DNA from: Owenia fusiformis
Taxonomy: Eukaryota > Annelida > Polychaeta > Sabellida > Oweniidae
Direction of reading: 5' to 3'
DNA: 64,000 nt
Assembly (NCBI GenBank): GCA_903813345.2
Contig: CAIIXF020000009.1
Location: 34,260,740 to 34,324,739, forward strand
Shown here piece after piece: positions 49,255 through 60,100 of the stretch; position 1 is the stretch's first letter; every line of letters begins with the position of its first letter. A model generated the notes under the pieces. The model had not been told where the DNA came from, did not search any database, and saw only the letters and a program-made list of their open reading frames with translations. The translations under genes were made by a program, and so were the position numbers.

Positions 49255-49670
49255 ACCTCTTGACTACCTGGAGTGGCTAGATTTCTCATCACCTAAGAAA
49301 TGACCTTGAAACACAGAGCGATGAGAATTTTTCAATAAAATTGCATATTATTTGAACAATTTTCACACAATTTAAACAAAAAATGTTTAAATGTGTAGAA
49401 ATGATCTATGCCATCTTTACTAAGTTAAGCATCTAAAGTTGTATAGGTAGGCCCTATGTGGTAAAATGTCAAAAGGTGGCAAAAATGAAAAATTCTCTGG
49501 TTTCAAACAATTTTGACTGGGGTTCAAGAGGTGAAAGTCATAAAAAATAGTAGATTTAAATGATAACATATTTTTAAACTTTGCATGGGGTCTTTAAAAT
49601 TATCATTTACAAGTGTGACTGCTAGTGTAACAAATATTTGGACACTTGATTTGTTCCATGAAGATTCACT

Positions 49671-50208
49671 GGTGATGCACTGTATGCTCACTGGTGATCC
49701 ACTCGATTACGCTGGAACTGTTTCGGTAACAAAATGTCTGAACGTCGAAGGTACGATTTTTCTTTTTTCCTTATTGCACACGTTGTAGGCAGAATTCCCA
49801 CGACATTTTTTATCACAAACGTGTATCAGTATCATATGTTTAAGAAAATGTACACATTTGCGAACAAATAGTTCTGAAGACAACAGAATCGTCGATTTAA
49901 TTCCTCACTTAAGTTACATAAACGGTATTTCGAAAAATCAGTTAAGATCTGCACTTTTAACCCCTACCATTTATGTAACTTAAGTGAGGAATTAAATCAA
50001 CGATTCTGTTGTCTTCTGAGATATCTTTCACAAACATATAGATTTTCTAAAACATACGATACAGACACACATTTGTGACAAAAAACGTCTTGGGGATTCT
50101 GCTTACAACGCGTGAAATAAGGATAAAAGAAAAATCGTACCTTCGACGTTCCGACATTTTGTTACCGAAACTTTCGGTACCAGCGTAATTGAGCGGATCA
50201 CCAGTGAT
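49671..50208. repeat. 540-bp foldback with arms of about 250 bp
   Basis: ACTGGTGATCCACTCGATTA and GATCACCAGTGATG are the outer ends. AACGTCGAAGGTACGATTTT and GAATTAAATCRACGATTCTG stretches recur inverted in both arms. The centre is near 49950. It ends about 200 bp beyond the likely nucleolin 3' end. Confidence 0.85.
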
Positions 50209-50319
50209 GCTAATGGCAAAGACAAATCAGCATTAGCATAAAAGGTGTTTTATAACCACCTTGGAAGTTGTACAAGATGTTATAGCCAGAAATCATAGAC
50301 GTTTTCAAGTGAACAAAAC

Positions 50320-50430
50320 TTTTATTTTGAACTGGTATCCAAGATAGAGGTAAAACAAAGTATCTACTTCATTTGACATAATGAGAAAGAATGAAAAAAT
50401 TTAGAGTATAGAAAATTTTGAGCTTTATTT
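50320..50430 (-). promoter_or_regulatory. Candidate polyadenylation signals for nucleolin
   Basis: On the minus strand, AATAAA hexamers lie near 50430 and 50326, about 560 and 660 nt after the nucleolin stop codon. Both are plausible 3' end signals. The choice cannot be made from sequence alone. Confidence 0.35.
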
Positions 50431-50988
50431 TTTTTAATCTGCATATAATTGGTTCCACAATGATACAATTATAGTTTTTTACAATCTCAAACATGTGTGA
50501 TTATATCCAAGGTTTTGCATTCCCGATGCGATAAAAAATATTCATGAATAAGAGAATATGTATAAGTGACATACCGTATGTATATCCATTTATCAATAAA
50601 CAGTTACAATACCAAACAACAACATAATAAAAAATATAATTTGTTGCTTATTCCTTTTCAAATATTTACTCAAGATTTTAACCGTTTCCTCCCTCAGTAT
50701 CTATTCATCCTATTGTCATCAGTTAAAAGACTAGCCTAGGGTTGAATATGCCTTTATGCCTTTAACATCATATTTCTGGAATAGCCCTGGCAATGTCTTC
50801 TCTCTTGTATCAAACTCTAGCAAAGCTTAGACTTGTAAATCCACTTAGTGTCATTAGGTCTCATTATTGACGGCAATCACTTGTGGATAGGTGTTCTCAT
50901 CTTTTTCTAAAACTCTACACTTCTTGGATTGATACACTACCCACTCGTTCCATTTAGTATCATTTACAGAATATATATTGTAAAATGT

Positions 50989-51125
50989 TTAATCATTAAA
51001 TTTGGTTTTCTTTCCTGGGGTTCCTGCGCCTCTTCCACCCCCGAATCCTCCTCGTCCACGACCACCTCCTCTGCTGCCACCACGACCTCTGCCTCTTCCA
51101 CTACCTCTATCTCCTCCATGACCAT
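50989..51125 (-). CDS. NCL: Nucleolin exon n (GAR/RGG tail and stop)
   Basis: About 35 residues of Gly/Arg repeats with RG and RGG units, then GTPGKKTKFND and TAA. The last eight residues match the conserved nucleolin C-terminus. Acceptor catattgcag. Confidence 0.94.
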
Positions 51126-54100
51126 CTGCAATATGAGGAACATGAACTAGAATATACCAAGTGACATCTAAAATTCAATAGTTAATGTGCATTACAAAAT
51201 TATTTTGAGGGACAAAACACAGAATATATTGTGAATGTTATGAATTTACTACCAAAATTTCAAACAGTATAATATTGATTACAATGGTTTAAAATGAAAA
51301 ATTATTTATTGTGTAAATTTCCTGCTATTTTAAAGCGGTGGCCATCTTGAAAGCTATATACTAGCTAATATCCACCCACTAGTATTCCGGTTATCTTCTG
51401 GAGACAGAGGGCTTCACTATATCCCAACTGAACTTCGTTGATTAGGATCATTAATAATTAGTTAAATATGAAGGTGTTGCTCAGTATAAGGTAACAGTTG
51501 TGAAATCATAGAACTCATAAGGTGTCCTAATAGTTTTGTCATCATAGCAACTTTTATTTAAATGTCTGAATAATTACATTATGGGTTAACTCACCTCTAC
51601 CTCCACGGCCACCTTGCCCACCTCTTCCGCCACCAAAACCGCCACTTCGTCTATCACCACCCTTGGGGGTAGCAAAGTCCAACAAGACCTCTCTTCCATC
51701 TACCTCAATACCATTGTTTTCATCCATAGCTGTCTTGGCATCTTCAGGACTAGCAAACTCAATGAAACCAAACCTATACAAGCAAGAAACATTAAACATA
51801 TATTTTGTTTAGTTACTACAGTAGTTGCAACATTTTCCAACATTATTTCCTAAACTGTGTTATCTACATTTTGATTGAGGGTCACAGTGAAAAACATGGA
51901 ATTATTGTGAAATAGATAGACGTTGTGAATTTACTCCCAAAATTTCAAACAATAATATTTATTACTTTTGTTTAAAATGAAGACCTTAAGATTTTCTCGA
52001 AAAATTTTTACAATTCAAAGCATGGCCATCTTAAAAACTTTTTGTTGCGTAACAACTATTCACCAATATACATCATTCCATCATATGTGAAAATCTGTCC
52101 ACTAGTATTCGAGTATTCTTCCGGATGTCCTGACGGATGTCATTTGTTGTTGCTGCATCAGTGTCTCCATTCGTTTTTTCATTTTTTTTAATTGTCTTGT
52201 GTTCGAACATGATGTTAGTAATTTTCCTTTCTACAGGGTCTACAGACTTAAGACTGCACATTGGTGGGACTTCACTATATCCCTACCAAACTTCGTTCTT
52301 TAAGATAACAAAGCTCTAAGCCTTTAATGCTCACATAGTCAGATTACCTGCGGTTTTATGTCTCTTTTGACAGACAAATGAATGGTGTTACCTGCCTCAC
52401 CATGTGGGCCAAAACAATCCATATAAGGCTTTAACTCAATTCTGTTACAACGTACCCTTTAGGCTTGCCTGTGTCTCTATCTGTTGATATTCGTGCATCT
52501 ACACAGCTCTCAAAGGCTCCCTTTAAACTATCTGGAGTTGTGTCAAAGTTCAAGTTCTTCACAAACAATGTGTTGCTTTGTTCACCACCTGTAAAAGTAA
52601 TATATAGGGAATATATAATGCAATGGAGCTGGATTATCTTGTGCACATGCATATAAACATTTAGATTTCATAGTAGCAAGCAAGGGGCTATGCAATAGCA
52701 CACAAAACTGACACAAGGAACATGAACTAGAATATATACTAAGTGACATCTAAAAGTCAATGAGCATGTCTGAACTAATTATAGAAAGAAAATATATATG
52801 AAGGAATGTTTGGAAATAAACAACCAAAAGTCAACAATAATATTGATTATTACTTTGGTTTAAAATGAAAAACTTCACATTTTTGCATTTAAATCCCCCC
52901 TGGCCATCCTGAAATCTTTGTGGTGTAAATCTCTCAAACAAATAAGAAAATCCATCCACTAGTATACAATTTATCTTCCAGATGGACAGACTGCAAATGG
53001 GCTTCACTATATCCATACCGAACTTTGTGTGTTGGGAGAAATACATGTAATTAATTTATGCTGGAGTTGTTCGGTATAAGTAAGTTGTGAAATCATAAGG
53101 TGTCCTAATAGTTTTGTCATCATTGCAACTTTTATTTATGTGCATACAATTATTGTGATGTTCATGTACATTATGGCTCAACTCACCTCTACCTCCACGG
53201 CCACCTTGCCCCCCTCTTCCGCCACCGAAACTCCCACTTCGTCTATCACCACCCTTAGGGGTAGCAAAGTCCAAAGTCACCGCTCTTCCATCTACCTCAA
53301 TACCATTGTTTTCATCCAGAGCGGTCTTGGCATCTTCAGGACTAGCAAAGTCAATAAAACCAAACCTGTGCAAGCAAGAAAAAATAAAACATGATTTGTT
53401 TAGATAGTAGTTACCACATTTTACAACAGTATTTCCTGAACTACAGTAGATAGTCTAGATCTTAATTAATCTGACCCACGTGGACCCTCTCTTCGATATC
53501 CAGGATATCCTCTACCTTGAAGGAGAGATTACCACAAGTGTCAGTCTTGCATCATTTGTGTTCATGTTGTTTTGTATAAAGTAACAGTTGTGAAATTATA
53601 AAACTTAAATGTCCTTATAAATTTCTCATCATAGAAACATGAATTGTCAAATAGGATTAATATAGACACCAGGGATCTCCTCCAGCATAAGAGAAACCAA
53701 GCTTTAAGCCCCATTGAAAATCTGTGTGCATCCTGTCAAAGTGATGAATGCCTGAGACAATTAGGATTTGGCACTGTTGTGGCACCAAAATGGCACTATT
53801 TGGTGGGCTCACATGGTATGATTATTTAAGGTTTCATTTTCTTTTGACAGACAAATGAATGATGTTATCAAGCTCACCATGTAAAACCTGAAAAATCAAT
53901 GTAAGGTTTCATCTTACCCTTTAGGTTTGCCAGTTTCTCTATCTGTGGATACCCTTGCATCTACACAGCTCTCAAAGGCTTCCTTTAAACTCTCTGGAGT
54001 TGTGTCATAGCTCAAGTTCCTCACAAACAATGTGTTGCTTTGTTCACCACCTGCAATAATTAAAACAATAGTATATTATGCATTGGAGGTGCAAGTTTTT

Positions 54101-57100
54101 TACTTGTACATATGCATATAAATTTCAAGATGTTGTAATAGCAAGCATGTGCTATGCTAGAAGTATTTAGTTAGAAAGTGGTTTTGTTATCAAGCTACAT
54201 GTGTTAGTTCGGCGAGTGATTTGTCCACATTATTCCTGACAGTTGATTTCAAACAGTAGATTTATCATCATCTAGCTTGTTGTAGTGACCTAGCATATGA
54301 TTTGCTTTAATGATTTGAGCGTCTAAATACTTATTAGTATGTACCAGTTCTTGCTCCCTTCTTGGGGGTGCCATCCTTCTTGCCTCCCATGGTATCCAAG
54401 AAGAGGGCACTACCATTAAGCTCAGACCCTTGCTTATCTTTTACTGCTTCTTTAACTTCTGCAGCTGAGCTTAAGTCAATGAAGCCAAACCTAAAAAAAG
54501 AAATGATATGGTAAGTGTAACATCAGTTTTTATTCTTCTTAATAATAACCATTAAAAAATTATCATAATTCGGTTCATGACATCAAGAAATTTGAATTCT
54601 TACCTCTTCTGATCCCCAGTTACTCTATCCACAGGAATACGGATTTCTACGGCACCAGGGAAAAGTTCTTTAAGCTCCTCTTTCGTGCAATTTTCAGGTA
54701 GATTCTTAACAAACAGGGCTGAAATAAGTCAACAAACTTGCATAAATAACAACCACATTAAGTTCACACCATGCTCGATCAGACACTAGTTGGTTAGCCA
54801 GTATCGAACTATCAGTTCAGTGAGTGGTTTGTCCTCATTATTCAGTTGAAACAGTAGTTTTTTATCATCATCTCTCTTGAAACAATAAACCCTATACATT
54901 AATCAGAAAATATTGCAAAGCGATTTATGACCGATTACACTGAAAATAATTATGCTATACATATCAACAAGGTAAATTCTTGAATACAGACGTTTGAATT
55001 GTAAGATTCACAGGTATGTGTTTTAATAGCCATATAGTGTAATCTTGAGGTAAAGTCCCCCATTTGTAAGTTTTGAAAACAAAAAAGTAGACTGAACAAA
55101 AGTATAAGTACCAGGATATTTAATATGAGTCACTCATTCTCTAATAATATCTTACTTTTTTCATCTTTGTTGAGATGAAGTTCAGACTTGCTTTCCTTTT
55201 TCTTTGCCTTAGCTTTCTCCATGGACACTGGCGCTCCATCTATCTCTTGTCCTTGGCACTCCATGGCTTTATCATAGTCTGCTTCAGTGGATACTTCAAC
55301 GTAACCGAACCTAAAGTAAACAAGGACACAAACTATGTACAACATGTAACCAATGGCTTAGATTTTTCATCATGGATCAGTTGAGGAGACAAGATTTTAG
55401 GACAAAAAGTCGTTCATGAAAATTTGAAAAAATGGTTTGCCTGGATACACATTGAGAAGATAAAGGCATGACAAAAAACTAATTAATAATCATCCCTAAA
55501 AATTTGAAATAGATCCATCGATGGGAAACATGTAGACAAGAGACACATGTTTACAGAGATTTTATTTACTTAGCATTTACCAAGCATGAAAAAAATCCAG
55601 TTCTTGATTTTCATACAATAAAAATTCAAACCTGGGAATAGTATAGTTTCCATATAGCTTTTGAAATCTCGCTAAATCTCGTTTTTCGTGAGATTTTAAG
55701 AGACTTGCATATTAGACCTCTAATGACTTACATTACCTTCTTTTAAATGGTATATTTGAATTCAGTGGGACACTGATTTCTCCTAAAATAGCTTTGATTT
55801 ACACAGTCATGTAATTTGAATAATTTTCTATGACAATTTAAAAAAAGTTGGGCCAAATGTCCATAGATGCAATGCTAAAATTCTTTAAAACCGTGGATTA
55901 TTTGTATGTCAATCAACATTAGCATGTTTAATCACAACATGTTCATAAACAGGGTCATCATGTGGTATATCATTCAAGTTTTATACAGATTCAACAAACA
56001 CACTTTGATAAATCATGAAATTAAGCCACTTTTCCAAGATTTTAGCATGTAAGTGAATGGAGCTCTAGCCAGAGTTAAAAGCTGAATAAAAGATGGCAGC
56101 ACGAGATTTCATTGATTTTTCTGCTATTTAGAAACTATCCTATTTGCTATGAATCCTTCAGACAGTTCAGACTACCTTCACATTTACCCACAATGCCCAA
56201 AACCTAATCAGATCGAGATTTTCAAATGAAAAATCATTCCTGAACATTTGATATTGATATATCAAATGGTTGGCAGGAAACACATACACAAGACAAGAGA
56301 TTGGTATAATGCTCGCCTAGAACACGGAAGTCCCTGGATCGAATCCCAGCATAATTTTTATTTTATTTTTAATTATATGGTTGTGCTTTGATTTTACACT
56401 TAAAAAACATTTATAACTACGTCAACTTTATATTAAAACATTTATTATCTTGTCAGTTGTATGAAAATGTAAAAAATAATATATGTCAGCTTATTGCTTT
56501 CTGTTATACAAAATATTATCACTCACTGAATTTTCTAAAAACATTCAAAATGGCTGCCATAACTGAGCCAACATGTATATTGAAAATACATATTCCACCC
56601 TTTATCTACAATAAATAATACAGTAAACAGGAATAAATAGTTTCTAGTTTTATCTAACTTACTTTTTGCCTGTTCGTTTGAATGTTCTGACAATATTATT
56701 AACACCAGCTTCCTCAAAGAATTCCTTCAAGGTTTCCTCTGTTGTGTCTGCATTCAGATTGCCACAGTATATACTGATGCCTGGAATTATAAAAAAAGAA
56801 CATATTAATGTTACAACTGTCATTTTGAATGACTCTGCAAGGGCATATTTTTGTCATTTGAAGCACACAATCTTTTAGTTTTCATTGTCAAACAAGAAAA
56901 CAGCGAATCCCAATGAACAAAACATATTTTGATAAATAGCAGCCATCTTGAGAACTTCTTAAGCACTGAGCTCCTTTATCAATGTCAACATATAAAATAT
57001 GAGCCAAATCAATCCGCTGATATCTGATTCATCAAAGATAACATGATTTACAAAAAAGGCAGCCATTTTGAACTGAGTGACCATATTGAAAATTCCTTCT

Positions 57101-60100
57101 CGAGCAGAAGTCCAGGCCCGTAGCCAGGGGGGTTCGCAGGGTTCGGGCGAACCCCCCCTGGCCAAAAATTCTTTCAAAATCATGCAGTTTTTCACCATTT
57201 TGAGCACTTCTCAAGTGATTTTAGCCATATTTGGGCCAAAATTGTCAAATGTGAACCCCCCCTGGAAAATTTTGAAAAAGGAACCCCCCCTTAGCAAATC
57301 CTGGCTACGGGCCTGAAGTCCTACACCCATATTTAACGAGAAAAACAGCAACTCCGTGGAGTAGCAAATCCCACCGAACAAAACATAGTTTGATTATTAC
57401 AAACAGAGCTACTGTGTCCCTATCAGCATATAAAATCCATTCAATGCTATTTGAGTTATCAAAGATTACATTTTTGAAGAAAAATGGCGGCCATTTTAAA
57501 ATTCAACTGCCATCTTGAAAATTCTGTGTCTCTAGGCATCATCAGATAAAATTTGATCCAAATCCATCACTCGTATTTGAGTTATCAAAGATTACATTTT
57601 TTACAAAAATGGCCGCCATTTTGATATTTAGCAGCCAATCTAAAAATCTCTTCAGTGTAGCTCCTTTGTATTTGAGTTATTAAAGATTACATTTTTTATG
57701 AAAAATGGCAGCCATTTTGAAATTCAGCCGCCATCTTGAAAATTCTTTCTTGAACAAATCTACTTTGTCCCTAGCCATCATCTAATAACATTTCTTCGGA
57801 GAGACAAAAATAAGAATCATTTATCAGAAATATGACTATTCATTTGATTATTGTTCAATCATGTACCTTCCTGTGTTTCTTCAACCTTCTGTTTCTTTGC
57901 CTCTTTTTTGCTCTCCTTTTCCTTCTTACGTTTTGTTGATTTGTTCTCTACTGGGGCTTCCTCCTCTTCATTGCCGGATTCTTCCTCTTCGCTGTCAGAT
58001 TCTTCTTCTTCCTCTTCACTGTTGTCACTGTCTTCATCTTCATCATCATCTTCTTCATCATCTAGGAACATATAAAACATCTATGTTTAGCAATTACTTA
58101 ACACATTATAAAAGGATACATTAAACATGTCTTTTGTTGCCAGAAGCATTAAATTCAGGACCAATCAAAGAATTGCCCAACACGACCGTGCTCTAATTGA
58201 ATTGAATCAGAATGCAGCATAGCCAATTTAAAACGTTTTCTATATTTAAGTTATTGGAAGTTTTTAAGAATTTTTTACAGAAGCCAACCGCCACCTGCCG
58301 ATACCCACCAACCAACCGGCACCACAAGAAATGGAGACCATAACAATATGTCACCACTTCTTGGTGGTGACATAATAAAAAAAATCACAGTAAGCATTTG
58401 AAGATCATTTAATAAGAATCATAGTAAGCATTTGAAGAATCCACGAATCCATGACAAAATTTTTAAAAATTGAAATATTTCCACACCGACGTCAGAGAAC
58501 ACACCTCTGGTTTGTTCGATATTTGCTTAAATATGGCATGTATACTTGTGTTGATTGTTAAATTACATAATAGGTTGGGTAAGATTATGTCAAAGTCATT
58601 TGATCTCATCCCAGAAGCCATATTTTGTTATTCCTATCGCTCAGAATTGCTTTAATAATGCAGGGTTCACGATTTAGTTTTAAAACATGATTGCAATATC
58701 TTTCATATCAACAATCCGTCAATCCATGAGCCATTAAGAACAAGAACCAGAACAACGGCAACGCCAAAGCGTAGCGAATCCCATTGAACAGAAATGGCTG
58801 GCATTTTTACCAACGAAATATATAGCAAACAGCATAAAACAACACACCAGAAAGGCCACCATTTTCAAAATGGTTGCTCAATAGACAAGTTGTCATCAGA
58901 AGAAATAATATGCTTATAAGTAGCCACCTATAAATTTTTTGAAAAATCGCATACATGTACTTGTAAAATAACACACATAAAATTGGTGGCCATTTTTCAT
59001 AATGGCTGACTACTCCCCAAAGTTTTATTAGACAATGTGCCATGCTTAAAGTATTCACGTATCAAATATGAACAAAATCGCTCAACTACTTTTCGAGTTA
59101 TAGTAAAAATGACAGCCATTTTTATAAAATGGCCGCTTACTATCTGAAGTGTCATGAGACAGTGTGCAAGGCTCATGAGTATTCACATATCAAATATGAA
59201 CAAAATCGCTTCACTACTTTTCAAGTTATAGTAAAAAACGTAAAAATGGTGGCCATTTTTCAAAAAGGCGCCACCTACTACCAAAAGTGTCATTAGACAG
59301 TGTGCCATGCTTATAGTATTCACATATAAAATATGAAACATACTAAATATGAACAAAATCGCTGAACTACTTTTCAAGTTATATGTACTCAAGTTATGTA
59401 CTCATCTTGTAGATGGTAAATCTTGTAGATGGTAAATAAAATAACATAACATATAGTAAAATACGTTAAAATGGCGGCCATTTTTCAAAATGGCCACTTT
59501 CTACCAAAAGTGTCTTTAGACAGTGTGCCATGCTTATAGTATTCACATACCAAATATGAACAAAATCGATCCACTACTTTTCGAGTTATAGTAAAATACG
59601 TTAAAATGGCGGCCATTTTTCAAAATGGCCGCCTTCTACCAAAAGTGTCTTTAGACAGTTTGCAATGCTTATAGTATTCACATACCAAATATGAACAAAA
59701 TCGCTCCACTACTTTTCGAGTTACAGCAAAAATCGTAAAATAACGAGTAAAGGCCGCCATTTTTCAAGATGGCTGCCATGTGCTTCTTTAATATCAACAT
59801 TTGTACCTTTATTAATGTCCTTCATAATGTTTTTACATTTAAAACATATTGCTATTACAGTTTTACATATTGCACCTAAATTACTGTAAAATCGGCACTT
59901 AAATGGCCGCCATTTTGAAATGAGCAGCCATTTTGAAAATCGGCTTTCGAGCAGAACTTCTACCCCCATAGGGTATATGTGTACAAAATATGAACAAAAT
60001 CGGGCCAACGGTATTTGAGTTATTGCCCGGACGGACGGATAGACGGACGGACGGACGAACGGACGTACTTACGGATGGAGGTGTCCCTATATCCCTCCGT

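Larger units (their letters stand above)
43019..50988. other. Region between the convergent RGS and nucleolin genes
   Basis: It holds the RGS 3' UTR (possible ATTAAA near 43987; AATAAA near 46644), a composite element (44270-46045), a dispersed repeat (48708-49254) and a foldback (49671-50208). No other gene was recognised. Between 46050 and 48700 only AT-rich sequence is seen. Confidence 0.55.

Noticed and set aside
53644-53829. Frame containing SPIENL, resembling the NPIENL motif of Tc1/mariner transposases
   Set aside because: Only six residues agree, no DDE residues or other transposase motifs are visible, and the stretch is short.
56288-56350. Functional tRNA gene
   Set aside because: A- and B-box-like stretches are present, but I could not pair an acceptor stem; listed as SINE or relic instead.
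57851-58124. Ser-rich plus-strand frames
   Set aside because: Antisense of nucleolin acidic exon e.
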